From assembly GCF_910591885.1 (NCBI RefSeq), contig NC_063276.1, positions 11,408,001 through 11,472,000 on the forward strand: a DNA stretch of 64,000 bases, read 5' to 3'. Positions 46,873 to 62,235 of this stretch are shown here, in pieces. Under the pieces are notes generated by a model. The model was not told the DNA's origin, did no database searches, and saw only the letters and a list, made by a program, of their open reading frames with translations. The stretch comes from Bombus terrestris (Eukaryota; Arthropoda; Insecta; Hymenoptera; Apidae). How positions within the stretch are numbered: position 1 is the first letter of the stretch; each line of letters starts with the position of its first letter. Position numbers and translations under genes: made by a program.

Positions 46873-49800
46873 TTTGTTCTCCACATATGACAGATCACGA
46901 TCTGCTTTCAGAAACACAGGATGAGGTATAAAAAGGATCAGATTTTAAAAGCTGGAAATGTCAGACGTTTTCTGTTTTAGGACGAGACAGAAAAAATTTT
47001 AATTATTGACTATACCTTAGTTCTCCATAAGCGACAAATCACGATCTGCTTTCAGAAACACAGAATGAGGTATAAAAAGCATCAGATTTTAAAAGCTGGA
47101 GATGTCAGACCTTGTAAGTTTTAGGTATAGACAAAAAAAAATATTAATTATAGACTTTACGTTTGTTCTCCATATATGACAGATCACGATCTGCTTTCAG
47201 AAACACAGGATGAGGTATAAAAAGGATCAGATTTTAGACGCTGGAGATGTCAGACGTTTTCAGTTTTAGGAAGAGACAAAAAAAATTTTAATTATTGACT
47301 ATACCTTAGTTCTCCATAAGCGACAAATCACGATCTGCTTTCAGAAACACAGGATGAGGAATAAAAAGCATCAGATTTTAAAAGCTGGGGATGTCAGACG
47401 TTTTCAGTTTTAGGAATAAACAAAAAAAAAGTTTAATTATTGACTTCATCTTTGTTCTCCACATGTGACAGATCTCGAACTGCTTTCAGAAACACAGGAT
47501 GAGGAATAAAAAGCATCAGATTTTAAAAGCTGGGGATGTCAGACGTTTTCAGTTTTAGGAATAGACAAAAAAAAAGATTAGTTACTGACTTTACCTTTGC
47601 TCTCCATAAGTGACAGATCACGATCTGCTTTCATAAACACAGGATGAAGTATAAAAAGGATCAGATTTTAAAAGCTGGAGATGTCAGACCTTGTAAGTTT
47701 TAGGTATAGACAAAAAAAAATATTAATTATAGACTTTATCTTTGTTCTCCATAAGTGACAGATCACGATCTGCTTTCAAAAACATAGGATGAAGTATAAA
47801 AAGGATCAGATTTTAAAAGCTGGAGATGTCAAACGTTTTTAGTTTTAGGAATAGACAGAAAAAAAGATTAATTACTGACTTTATCTTTGTTCTCCATATA
47901 TGACAGATCACAATCTGCTTTCAGAAACACAGGATGAGGTATAAAAAGGATCAGATTTTAGACGCTGGAGATGTCAGACGTTTTCAGTTTTAGGAATAAA
48001 CAAAAAAAAAGTTTAATTATTGACTTCATCTTTGTTCTCCACATGTGACAGATCACGATCTGCTTTCATAAACACAGGATGATGTATAAAAAGGATCAGA
48101 TTTTATAAGGTGGAGATGTCAGACGTTTTCAGTTTTAGGAATAGACAAAAAAGAAGTTTAATTATTGACTTTATCTTTGTTCTCCATAAGTGACAGATCA
48201 CGATCTGCTTTCATAAACACAGGATGATGTATAAAAAGGATCAGATTTTATAAGGTGGGGATGTCAGACGTTTTCAGTTTTAGGAATAAACAAAAAAAAA
48301 GTTTAATTATTGACTTCATCTTTGTCCTCCACATGTGACAGATCTCGATCTGCTTTCAGAAACATAGGATGAAGTATAAAAAGTATCAGATTTTAAAAGC
48401 TGGAAATGTCAGACGTTTTCTGTTTTAGGAAGAGACAAAAAAAATTTTAATTATTGACTATACCTTAGTTCTCCATAAGCGACAAATCACGATCTGCATT
48501 CAGAAACACAGGATGATGTATAAAAAGGATCAGATTTTATAAGTTGGAGATGTCAGACGTTTTCAGTTTTAGGAATAGACAAAAAAAAAGTTTAATTACT
48601 GACTTTACGTTTGTTCTCCACATATGACAGATCACGATCTGCTTTCAGAAACACAGGATGAGGTATAAAAAGGATCAGATTTTAAAAGCTGGAAATGTCA
48701 GACGTTTTCTGTTTTAGGACGAGACAGAAAAAATTTTAATTATTGACTATACCTTAGTTCTCCATAAGCGACAAATCACGATCTGCTTTCAGAAACACAG
48801 AATGAGGTATAAAAAGCATCAGATTTTAAAAGCTGGAGATGTCAGACCTTGTAAGTTTTAGGTATAGACAAAAAAAAATATTAATTATAGACTTTACGTT
48901 TGTTCTCCATATATGACAGATCACGATCTGCTTTCAGAAACACAGGATGAGGTATAAAAAGGATCAGATTTTAGACGCTGGAGATGTCAGACGTTTTCAG
49001 TTTTAGGAAGAGACAAAAAAAATTTTAATTATTGACTATACCTTAGTTCTCCATAAGCGACAAATCACGATCTGCTTTCAGAAACACAGGATGAGGAATA
49101 AAAAGCATCAGATTTTAAAAGCTGGGGATGTCAGACGTTTTCAGTTTTAGGAATAAACAAAAAAAAAGTTTAATTATTGACTTCATCTTTGTTCTCCACA
49201 TGTGACAGATCTCGAACTGCTTTCAGAAACACAGGATGAGGAATAAAAAGCATCAGATTTTAAAAGCTGGGGATGTCAGACGTTTTCAGTTTTAGGAATA
49301 GACAAAAAAAAAGATTAGTTACTGACTTTACCTTTGCTCTCCATAAGTGACAGATCACGATCTGCTTTCATAAACACAGGATGAAGTATAAAAAGGATCA
49401 GATTTTAAAAGCTGGAGATGTCAGACCTTGTAAGTTTTAGGTATAGACAAAAAAAAATATTAATTATAGACTTTATCTTTGTTCTCCATAAGTGACAGAT
49501 CACGATCTGCTTTCAAAAACATAGGATGAAGTATAAAAAGGATCAGATTTTAAAAGCTGGAGATGTCAAACGTTTTTAGTTTTAGGAATAGACAGAAAAA
49601 AAGATTAATTACTGACTTTATCTTTGTTCTCCATATATGACAGATCACAATCTGCTTTCAGAAACACAGGATGAAGTATAAAAAGGATCAGATTTTAACA
49701 GCTGGAAATGTCAGGCGTTTTCTGTTTTAGGAATAGACAAAAAAAAAGTTTAATTATTGACTTTATCTTTGTTCTCCATATATGACAGATCACAATCTGC

Positions 49801-52800
49801 TTTCAGAAACACAGGATGAGGTATAAAAAGGATCAGATTTTAGACGCTGGAGATGTCAGACGTTTTCAGTTTTAGGAATAAACAAAAAAAAAGTTTAATT
49901 ATTGACTTCATCTTTGTTCTCCACATGTGACAGATCTCGAACTGCTTTCAGAAACATAGGATGAAGTATAAAAAGAATCAGATTTTAAAAGCTGGAGATG
50001 TCAGACCTTGTAAGTTTTAGGTATAGACAAAAAAAATATTAATTATAGACTCTATCTTTGTTCTCCATAAGTGACAGATCACGATCTGCTTTCAGAAACA
50101 TAGGATGAATTATAAAAAGGATCAGATTTTAAAAGCTGGAGATGTCAAACGTTTTTAGTTTTAGGAATAGACAGAAAAAAAGATTAATTACTGACTTTAT
50201 CTTTGTTCTCCATATATGACAGATCACAATCTGCTTTCAGAAACACAGGATGAAGTATAAAAAGGATCAGATTTTAAAAGCTGGAAATGTCAGACGTTTT
50301 CTGTTTTAGGAATAGACAAAAAAAAAGTTTAATTATTGACTTCATCTTTGTTCTCCACATGTGACAGATCTCGATCTGCTTTCAGAAACATAGGATGAAG
50401 TATAAAAAGAATCAGATTTTAAAAGCTGGAGATGTCAGACCTTGTAAGTTTTAGGTATAGACAAAAAAAAATATTAATTATAGACTATATCTTTGTTCTC
50501 CATAAGTGACAGATCACGATCTGCTTTCAGAAACACAGGATGAAGTATAAAAATGATAAGAGTTTAAAAGCATGAGATGTCAGATGCTTTCAGTTTTAGG
50601 AATAGACAAAAAAAAAGTTCAATTACTGACTTTACCTTTGATCTCCATAAGTGGCAGATCACGATCTGCTTTCAGAAACACAGGATGAAGTATAAAAAGG
50701 ATCAGAGTTTAAAAACTGGAGATGTCAGACGCTGTCAGTTTTAGGAATAGGCAGAAAAAAAAAGATTAATTACTGACTTTACCTTTGTTTTCCATAAGTG
50801 ACAGATCACGATCTGCTTTCATAAACACAGGATGAAGTATAAAAAGGATCAGATTTTAAAAGGTGGAGATGTCAGACGTTTTCAGTTTTAGGAATAGACA
50901 AAAAAAAAGATTAGTTACTGACTTTACCTTTGCTCTCCATAAGTGACAGATCACGATCTGCTTTCATAAACACAGTTGAAGTATAAAAAGAATCAGAGTT
51001 TAAAAGCTGGAGATGTCAAACGTTTTTAGTTTTAGGAATAGACAAAAAAAAAAGATTAATTACTTACTTTACCTTTGTTCTCCATAAGAAACAGATCACG
51101 ATCTGCTTTCAGAAACATAGGATGAAGTATAAAAAGGATCAGATTTTAAAAGCTGGAGATGTCAAACGTTTTTAGTTTTAGCAATAGACAGAAATAAAGA
51201 CTAATTACTGACTTTATCTTTGTTCTCCATATATGACAGATCACGATCTGCTTTCAGAAACACAGGATGAGGTATAAAAAGGATCAGATTTTAGACGCTG
51301 GAGATGTCAGACGTTTTCAGTTTTAGGAAGTGACAAAAAAAAGTTTAATTATTGACTTTACCTTTGTTGTCCAAATGTGACAGATCACGATCTGCATTCA
51401 GAAACATAGGATGAAGTATAAAAAGGATCAGATTTTAAAAGCTGGAAATGTCAAACGTTTTTAGTTTTAGGAATAGACAGAAAAAAAGATTAATTACTGA
51501 CTTTATCTTTGTTCTCCATATATGATAGATCACGATCCGCTTTCAGAAACATAGGATGAAGTATAAAAAGGATCAGATTTTAAAAGGTGGAGATGTCAGA
51601 CGTTTTCAGTTTTAGGAAAAGACAAAAAAGAAGTTTAATTATTGACTTCATCTGTGTTCTCCACATGTGACAGATCTCGAACTGCTTTCAGAAACATAGG
51701 ATGAAGTATAAAAAGGATCAGATTTTAAAACCTGGAGATGTCAGACGTTTTCAGTTTTAGGAAGAGACAAAATATAGTTTAATTATTGACATTATCTTTG
51801 TTCTCCACATGTGACAGATCACGATCTGCTTTCAGAAACATAGGATGAAGTATAAAAATGATCAGATTTTAAAAGGTGGAGTTGTCAGACGTTTTCAGTT
51901 TTAGGAATAGGCAAAAAAAAAAAGATTAATTACTGACTTTACCTTTGTTTTCCATAAGTGACAGATCACGATCTGCTTTCATAAACACAGGATGAAGTAT
52001 AAAAAGGATCAGATTTTAAAAGGTGGAGATGTCAGACGTTTTCAGTTTTAGGAATAGACAAAAAAAAAGATTAGTTACTGACTTTACCTTTGCTCTCCAT
52101 AAGTGACAGATCACGATCTGCTTTCATAAACACAGTTGAAGTATAAAAAGAATCAGAGTTTAAAAGCTGGAGATGTCAAACGTTTTTAGTTTTAGGAATA
52201 GACAAAAAAAAAAAGATTAATTACTTACTTTACCTTTGTTCTCCATAAGTGACAGATCACGATCTGCTTTCAGAAACATAAGATGAAGTATAAAAAGGAT
52301 CAGATTTTAAAAGCTGGAGATGTCAAACGTTTTTAGTTTTAGCAATAGACAGAAAAAAAGATTAATTACTGACTTTATCTTTGTTCGCCATATATGACAT
52401 ATCACAATCTGCTTTCAGAAACACAGGATGAAGTATAAAAAGGATCAGATTTTAAAAGCTGGACATGTCTGACCTTGTAAGTTTTAGGAATAGACAAAAA
52501 AAATATTAATTATAGACTTTATCTTTGTTCTCCATAAGTGACAGATCACGATCTGCTTTCAGAAACACAGGATGAAGTATAAAAAGGATCAGAGTTTAAA
52601 AGCCTGAGATGTCAGACGCTTTCAGTTTTAGGAATAGACAAAAAAAAAGTTTAATTACTGACTTTACCTTTGTTCTCCATAAGTGGCAGATCACGATCTG
52701 CTTTCAGAAACACAGGATGATGTATAAAAAGGATCAGATTTTATAAGGTGGAGATGTCAGACGTTTTCAGTTTTAGGAATAGACAAAAAAAAATTTTAAT

Positions 52801-55800
52801 TATTGACTATACCTTTGTTCTCCATAAGCGACAAATCACGATCTGCTTTCAGAAACATAGGATGAAGTATAAAAAGGATCTGATTTTAAAAGCTGGAGAT
52901 GTCAGACCTTGTAAGTTTTAGGTATAGACAAAAAAAAATATTAAATATAGACTTTATCTTTGTTCTCCATAAGTGACAGATCACGATCTGCTTTCAGAAA
53001 CACAGGATGAAGTATAAAAAGGATCAGAGTGTAAAAGCTGGAGATGTCAGACGCTGTCAGTTTTTGGAATAGACAAAAAAAAAGTTTAATTACTGACTTT
53101 ACGTTTGTTCTCCATATATGACAGATCACGATCTGCTTTCAGAAACACAGGATGAGGTATAAAAAGGATCAGATTTTAGACGCTGGAGATGTCAGACGTT
53201 TTCAGTTTTAGGAATAAACAAAAAAAAAGTTTAATTATTGACTTTATCTTTGTTCTCCACATGTGACAGATCATGATCTGCTTTCATAAACACAGGATGT
53301 TGTATAAAAAGGATCAGATTTTAAAAGCTGGAGATGTCAGACGTTTTCAGTTTTAGGAATAGACAAAAAAGAAGTTTAATTATTGACTTTATCTTTGTTC
53401 TCCATAAGTGACAAATCACGATCTGCTTTCAGAAACATAGGATGAAGTATAAAAAGGATCAGATTTTAAAAGCTGGAAATGTCAGACGTTTTTTGTTTTA
53501 GGAATACACAAAAAAAAAGTTTAATTATTGACATCATCTTTGTTCTCCACATGTGACAGATCTCGATCTGCTTTCAGAAACATAGGATGAAGTATAAAAA
53601 GAATCAGATTTTAAAAGCTGGAGATGTCAAACGTTTTTAGTTTTAGGAATAGACAAAAAAAAAAAAAGATTAATTACTTACTTTACCTTTGTTCTCCATA
53701 AGTGACAGATCACGATCTGCTTTCAGAAACACAGGATGAAGTATAAAAAGGATCAGAGTTTAAAAGCATGAGATGTCAGAGGCTTTCAGTATTAGGAATA
53801 GACAAAAAAAAAGTTTAATTACTGACTTTACGTTTGCTCTCCATAAGTGACAGATCACGATCTGCTTTCATAAACACAGGATGAAGTATAAAAAGGATCA
53901 GATTTTAAAAGCTGGAGGTGTCAGACCTTGTAAGTTTTAGGTATAGACAAAAAAAAATATTAATTATAGACTTTATCTTTGTTCTCCATAAGTGACAGAT
54001 CACGATCTGCTTTCAAAAACATAGGATGAAGTATAAAAAGGATCAGATTTTAAAAGCTGGAGATGTCAAACGTTTTTAGTTTTAGGAATAGACAGAAAAA
54101 AAGATTAATTACTGACTTTATCTTTGTTCTCCATATATGACAGATCACAATCTGCTTTCAGAAACACAGGATGAAGTATAAAAAGGATCAGATTTTAGAC
54201 GCTGGAGATGTCAGACGTTTTCAGTTTTAGGAATAAACAAAAAAAAAGTTTAATTATTGACTTTATCTTTGTTCTCCATAAGTGACAGATCACGATCCGC
54301 TTTCAGAAACATAGGATGAAGTATAAAAAGGATCAGATTTTAAAAGCTGGAAATGTCAGACGTTTTCTGTTTTAGGACGAGACAGAAAAAATTTTAATTA
54401 TTGACTATACCTTAGTTCTCCATAAGCGACAAATCACGATCTGCTTTCAGAAACACAGGATGAGGTATAAAAAGCATCAGATTTTAAAAGCTGGAGATGT
54501 CAGACCTTGTAAGTTTTAGGTATAGACAAAAAAAGATATTAATTATGGACTTTACATTTGTTCTCCATATATGACAGATCACGATCTGCTTTCAGAAACA
54601 CAGGATGAGGTATAAAAAGGATCAGATTTTAGACGCTGGAGATGTCAGACGTTTTCAGTTTTAGGAAGAGACAAAAAAAATTTTAATTATTGACTTTATC
54701 TTTGTTCTCCATATATGACAGATCACAATCTGCTTTCAGAAACACAGGATGAAGTATAAAAAGGATCACATTTTAAAAGCTGGAAATGTCAGACGTTTTC
54801 TGTTTTAGGAATAGACAAAAAAAAAAGTTTAATAATTGACTTCATCTTTGTTCTCCACATGTGACAGATCTCGATATGCTTTCAGAAACATAGGATGAAG
54901 TATCAAAGAATCAGATTTTAAAAGCTGGAGATGTCAGACCTTGTAAGTTTTAGGTATAGACAAAAAAAATATTAATTATAGACTCTATCTTTGTTCTCCA
55001 TAAGTGACAGATCACGATCTGCTTTCAGAAACATAGAATGAAGTATAAAAGGATCAGATTTTAAAAGCTGGAGATGTCAGACCTTGTAAGTTCTAGGTAT
55101 AGACAAAAAAAATATTAATTATAGACTCTATCTTTGTTCTCCATAAGTGACAGATCACGATCTGCTTTCAGAAACATAGGATGAAGTATAAAAAGGATCA
55201 GATTTTAAAAGCTGGAGATGTCAAACGTTTTTAGTTTTAGGAATAGACAGAAAAAAAGATTAATTACTGACTTTATCTTTGTTCTCCATATATGACAGAT
55301 CACAATCTGCTTTCAGAAACACAGGATGAAGTATAAAAAGGATCAGATTTTAAAAGCTGGAAATGTCAGACGTTTTCTGTTTTAGGAATAGACAAAAAAA
55401 AAGTTTAATTATTGACTTCATCTTTGTTCTCCACATGTGACAGATCTCGATCTGCTTTCAGAAACATAGGATGAAGTATAAAAAGAATCAGATTTTAAAA
55501 GCTGGAGATGTCAGACCTTGTAAGTTTTAGGTATAGACAAAAAAAAATATTAATTATAGACTATATCTTTGTTCTCCATAAGTGACAGATCACGATCTGC
55601 TTTCAGAAACACAGGATGAAGTATAAAAATGATAAGAGTTTAAAAGCATGAGATGTCAGATGCTTTCAGTTTTAGGAATAGACAAAAAAAAAGTTCAATT
55701 ACTGACTTTACCTTTGATCTCCATAAGTGGCAGATCACGATCTGCTTTCAGAAACACAGGATGAAGTATAAAAAGGATCAGAGTTTAAAATCTGGAGATG

Positions 55801-58800
55801 TCAGACGCTGTCAGTTTTAGGAATAGACAAAAAAAAAGTTTAATTACTGACTTTACGTTTGTTCTCCATATATGACAGATCACGATCTGCTTTCAGAAAC
55901 ACAGGATGAGGTATAAAAAGGATCAGATTTTAGACGCTGGAGATGTCAGACGTTTTCAGTTTTAGGAAGTGACAAAAAAAAGTTTAATTATTGACTTTAC
56001 TTTGTTGTCCAAATGTGACAGATCACGATCTGCATTCAGAAACATAGGATGAAGTATAAAAAGGATCAGATTTTAAAAGCTGGAAATGTCAGACGTTTTC
56101 TGTTTTAGGAAGAGACAGAAAAAATTTTAATTATTGACTATACCTTAGTTCTCCATAAGCGACAAATCACGATCTGCTTTCAGAAACACAGGATGAGGTA
56201 TAAAAACCATCAGATTTTAAAAGCTGGAGATGTCAGACGTTTTCAGTTTTAGGAATAAACAAAAAAAAAAAGTTTAATTATTGACTTCATCTTTGTTCTC
56301 CACATGTGACAGATCTCGATCTGCTTTCAGAAACATAGGATGAAGTATAAAAAGTATCAGATTTTAAAAGCTGGAAATGTCAGACGTTTTCTGTTTTAGG
56401 AATAGACAAAAAAAAAGTTTAATTATTCACTATACCTTAGTTCTCCATAAGCGACAAATCACGATCTGCTTTCAGAAACATAGGATGAGGAATAAAAAGC
56501 ATCAGATTTTAAAAGCTGGGGATGTCAGACGTTTTCAGTTTTAGGAATAAACAAAAAAAAAGTTTAATTATTGACTTCATCTGTGTTCTCCACATGTGAC
56601 AGATCTCGAACTGCTTTCAGAAACATAGGATGAAGTATAAAAAGGATGAGATTTTAAAACCTGGAGATGTCAGACGTTTTCAGTTTTAGGAAGAGACAAA
56701 ATATAGTTTAATTATTGACATTATCATTGTTCTCCACATTTGACAGATCACGATCTGCTTTCAGAAACACAGGATGAAGTATAAAAAGGATCAGATTTTA
56801 AAAGGTGGAGATGTCAGACGTTTTCAGTTTTAGGAATAGACAAAAAAAAAGATTAGTTACTGACTTTACCTTTGCTCTCCATAAGTGACAGATCACGATC
56901 TGCTTTCATAAACACAGTTGAAGTATAAAAAGAATCAGAGTTTAAAAGCTGGAGATGTCAAACGTTTTTAGTTTTAGGAATAGACAAAAAAAAAAGATTA
57001 ATTACTTACTTTACCTTTGTTCTCCATAAGTGACAGATCACGATCTGCTTTCAGAAACATAGGATGAAGTATAAAAAGGATCAGATTTTAAAAGCTGGAG
57101 ATGTCAAACGTTTTTAGTTTTAGCAATAGACAGAAAAAAAGATTAATTACTGACTTTATCTTTGTTCTCCATATATGACATATCACAATCTGCTTTCAGA
57201 AACACAGGATGAAGTATAAAAAGGATCAGATTTTAAAAGCTGGACATGTCTGACCTTGTAAGTTTTAGGAATAGACAAAAAAAATATTAATTATAGACTT
57301 TATCTTTGTTCTCCATAAGTGACAGATCACGATCTGCTTTCAGAAACACAGGATGAAGTATAAAAAGGATCAGAGTTTAAAAGCCTGAGATGTCAGACGC
57401 TTTCAGTTTTAGGAACAGACAAAAAAAAAAGTTTAATTACTGACTTTACCTTTGTTCTCCATAAGTGGCAGATCACGATCTGTTTTCAGAAACACAGGAT
57501 GAAGTATAAAAAGGATCAGAGTTTAAAAGCTGGAGGTGTCAGACGCTGTCAGTTTTAGGAATAGACAAAAAAAAAGTTTAATTACTGACTTTACGTTTGT
57601 TCTCCATATATGACAGATCACGATCTGCTTTCAGAAACACAGGATGAAGTATAAAAAGGATCAGAGTTTAAAAGCATGAGATGTCAGACGCTTTCAGTTT
57701 TAGCAATAGACAAAAAAAAAGTTTAATTACTGACTTTACCTTTGTTCTCCATAAGCGACAAATAACGATCTGCTTTCAGAAACATAGGATGAAGTATAAA
57801 AATGATCAGATTTTAAAAGCTGGAGATGTCAAACGTTTTTAGTTTTAGGAATATACAGAAAAAAAGATTAATTACTGACTTTATCTTTGTTGTCCATATA
57901 TGATAGATCACGATCCGCTTTCAGAAACATAGGATGAAGTATAAAAAGGATCAGATTTTAAAAGGTGGAGATGTCAGACGTTTTCAGTTTTAGGAATAGA
58001 CAGAAAAAAAATATTAATTATAGACTTTATCTTTGTTCTCCATAAGTGACAGATCACGATCTGCTTTCAGAAACACAGGATGAAGTATAAAAAGGATCAG
58101 AGTTTAAAAGCTGGAGATGTCAGACGCTTTCAGTTTTAGGAATAGACAAAAAAAAAGTTCAATTACTGACTTTACCTTTGTTCTCCATAAGTGGCAGATC
58201 ACGATCTGCTTTCAGAAACACAGGATGATGTATAAAAAGGATCAGATTTTATAAGGTGGAGATGTCAGACGTTTTCAGTTTTAGGAATAGACAAAAAAAA
58301 ATTTTAATTATTGACTATACCTTTGTTCTCCATAAGCGACAAATCACGATCTGCTTTCAGAAACATAGGATGAAGTATAAAAAGGATCTGATTTTAAAAG
58401 CTGGAGATGTCAGACCTTGTAAGTTTTAGGTATAGACAAAAAAAAATATTAAATATAGACTTTATCTTTGTTCTCCATAAGTGACAGATCACGATCTGCT
58501 TTCAGAAACACAGGATGAAGTATAAAAAGGATCAGAGTTTAAAAGCTGGAGATGTCAGACGCTTTCAGTTTTAGGAATAGACAAAAAAAAAGTTCAATTA
58601 CTGACTTTACCTTTGTTCTCCATAAGTGGCAGATCACGATCTGCTTTCAGAAACACAGGATGAAGTATAAGAAGGATCAGAGTGTAAAAGCTGGAGATGT
58701 CAGACGCTGTCAGTTTTTGGAATAGACAAAAAAAAAGTTTAATTACTGACTTTACGTTTGTTCTCCATATATGACAGATCACGATCTGCTTTCAGAAACA

Positions 58801-61800
58801 CAGGATGAGGTATAAAAAGGATCAGATTTTAGACGCTGGAGATGTCAGACGTTTTCAGTTTTAGGAATAAACAAAAAAAAAGTTTAATTATTGACTTTAT
58901 CTTTGTTCTCCACATGTGACAGATCATGATCTGCTTTCATAAACACAGGATGTTGTATAAAAAGGATCAGATTTTAAAAGCTGGAGATGTCAGACGTTTT
59001 CAGTTTTAGGAATAGACAAAAAAAATTGTAATTATTGACTATACCTTTGTTCTCCATAAGCGACAAATCACGATCTGCTTTCAGAAACATAGGATGAAGT
59101 ATAAAAATGATCAGATTTTAAAAGCTGGAGATGTCAAACGTTTTTAGTTTTAGGAATAGACAGAAAAAAAGATTAATTACTGACTTTATCTTTGTTCTCC
59201 ATATATGATAGATCACGATCCGCTTTCAGAAACATAGGATGAAGTATAAAAAGGATCAGATTTTAAAAGGTGGAGATGTCAGACGTTTTCAGTTTTAGGA
59301 ATAGACAAAAAAGAAGTTTAATTATTGACTATACCTTTGTTCTCCATAAGCGACAAATCACGATCTGCTTTCAGAAACATAGGATGAAGTATAAAAATGA
59401 TCAGATTTTAAAAGCTGGAGATGTCAAACGTTTTTAGTTTTAGGAATAGACAGAAAAAAAGATTAATTACTGACTTTATCTTTGTTCTCCATATATGATA
59501 GATCACGATCCGCTTTCAGAAACATAGGATGAAGTATAAAAAGGATCAGATTTTAAAAGGTGGAGATGTCAGACGTTTTCAGTTTTAGGAATAGACAAAA
59601 AAGAAGTTTAATTATTGAATTTATCTTTGTTCTCCATAAGTGACAGATCACGATACGCTTTTAGAAACATAGGATGAAGTATAAAAAGGATCAGATTTTA
59701 AAAGCTGGAGATGTCAAACGTTTTTAGTTTTAGGAATAGACAGAAAAAAAGATTAATTACTGACTTTATCTTTGTTCTCCATATATGATAGATCAGAATC
59801 TGCTTTCAGAAACACAGGATGAAGTATAAAAAGGATCAGATTTTAAAAGCTGGAAATGTCAGACGTTTTCTGTTTTAGGAATACACAAAAAAAAAGTTTA
59901 ATTATTGACTTCATCTTTGTTCTCCATAAGTGACAGATCACGATCTGCTTTCAGAAACATAGAATGAAGTATAAAAAGGATCAGATTTTAAAAGCTGGAG
60001 ATGTCAAACGTTTTTAGTTTTAGGAATAGACAGAAAAAAAATATTAATTATAGACTTTATCTTTGTTCTCCATAAGTGACAGATCACGATCTGCTTTCAG
60101 AAACACAGGATGAAGTATAAAAAGGATCAGAGTTTAAAAGCATGAGATGTCAGACGCTTTCAGTTTTAGGAATAGACAAAAAAAAAGTTCAATTACTGAC
60201 TTTACCTTTGTTCTCCATAAGTGACACATCACGATCTGCCTTCAGAAACACAGGATGAGGTATAAAAAGGATCAGATTTTAAAAGCTGGAGATGTCAGAC
60301 GTTTTCAGTTTTAGGAAGAGACAAAAAATAGTTTAATTATTGACATTATCTTTGTTCTCCACATGTGACAGATCACGCTCTGCTTTCAGAAACATAGGAT
60401 GAAGTATACAAATGATCAGATTTTAAAAGCTGGAGATGTCAAACGTTTTTAGTTTTAGGAATAGACAGAAAAAAAGATTAATTACTGACTTTATCTTTGT
60501 TCTCCATATATGATAGATCAGAATCTGCTTTCAGAAACACAGGATGAAGTATAAAAAGAATCAGATTTTAAAAGCTGGACATGTCTGACCTTGTAAGTTT
60601 TAGGTATAGACAAAAAAAATATTAATTATAGACTTTATCTTTGTTCTCCATAAGTGACAGATCACGATCTGCTTTCAGAAACACAGGATGAAGTATAAAA
60701 AGGATCAGAGTTTAAAAGCATGAGATGTCAGACGCTTTCAGTTTTAGGAATAGACAAAAAAAAAGTTTAATTACTGACTTTACCTTTGTTCTCCATAAGT
60801 GGCAGATCACGATCTGCTTTCAGAAACACAGGATGAAGTATAAGAAGGATCAGAGTGTAAAAGCTGGAGATGTCAGACGCTGTCAGTTTTAGGAATAGAC
60901 AAAAAAAAAGTTTAATTACTGACTTTACGTTTGTTCTCCATATATGACAGATCACGATCTGCTTTCAGAAACACAGGATGAAGTATAAAAAGGATCAGAG
61001 TTTAAAAGCATGAGATGTCAGACGCTTTCAGTTTTAGCAATAGACAAAAAAAAAGTTTAATTACTGACTTTACCTTTGTTCTCCATAAGCGACAAATAAC
61101 GATCTGCTTTCAGAAACATAGGATGAAGTATAAAAATGATCAGATTTTAAAAGCTGGAGATGTCAAACGTTTTTAGTTTTAGGAATATACAGAAAAAAAG
61201 ATTAATTACTGACTTTATCTTTGTTGTCCATATATGATAGATCACGATCCGCTTTCAGAAACATAGGATGAAGTATAAAAAGGATCAGATTTTAAAAGGT
61301 GGAGATGTCAGACGTTTTCAGTTTTAGGAATAGACAGAAAAAAAATATTAATTATAGACTTTATCTTTGTTCTCCATAAGTGACAGATCACGATCTGCTT
61401 TCAGAAACACAGGATGAAGTATAAAAAGGATCAGAGTTTAAAAGCTGGAGATGTCAGACGCTTTCAGTTTTAGGAATAGACAAAAAAAAAGTTCAATTAC
61501 TGACTTTACCTTTGTTCTCCATAAGTGGCAGATCACGATCTGCTTTCAGAAACACAGGATGATGTATAAAAAGGATCAGATTTTATAAGGTGGAGATGTC
61601 AGACGTTTTCAGTTTTAGGAATAGACAAAAAAAAATTTTAATTATTGACTATACCTTTGTTCTCCATAAGCGACAAATCACGATCTGCTTTCAGAAACAT
61701 AGGATGAAGTATAAAAAGGATCTGATTTTAAAAGCTGGAGATGTCAGACCTTGTAAGTTTTAGGTATAGACAAAAAAAAATATTAAATATAGACTTTATC

Positions 61801-62235
61801 TTTGTTCTCCATAAGTGACAGATCACGATCTGCTTTCAGAAACACAGGATGAAGTATAAAAAGGATCAGAGTTTAAAAGCTGGAGATGTCAGACGCTTTC
61901 AGTTTTAGGAATAGACAAAAAAAAAGTTCAATTACTGACTTTACCTTTGTTCTCCATAAGTGGCAGATCACGATCTGCTTTCAGAAACACAGGATGAAGT
62001 ATAAGAAGGATCAGAGTGTAAAAGCTGGAGATGTCAGACGCTGTCAGTTCTTGGAATAGACAAAAAAAAAGTTTAATTACTGACTTTACGTTTGTTCTCC
62101 ATATATGACAGATCACGATCTGCTTTCAGAAACACAGGATGAGGTATAAAAAGGATCAGATTTTAGACGCTGGAGATGTCAGACGTTTTCAGTTTTAGGA
62201 ATAAACAAAAAAAAAGTTTAATTATTGACTTTATC
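46873..62235 (+). repeat. 106-monomer block, copy 2 (15,363 bp)
   Basis: Near-identical tandem copy of 31,510-46,872. It starts inside a hybrid monomer: upstream of 46,873 the sequence is GACTTTATCTTTGTTC as in the 3,334-bp repeat, while downstream it is CCACATATGACAG as at 31,518. At about 62,236 the array does not start a third copy but carries on with the 3,334-bp series (CCACATGTGACAGATCATG). The block boundary is therefore an exchange point inside that series. Confidence 0.9.
57223..60556 (+). repeat. 23-monomer (3,334-bp) unit, second series, unit 1
   Basis: The equivalent of 41,860-45,193 in the second 15,363-bp block. Markers recur 3,334 bp on, for example CACAGGATGTTGTATAAA (AGGATG at 58,947 and 62,281) and the AATTGTAATTATTGAC monomer near 59,026 and 62,360. 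Confidence 0.8.
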
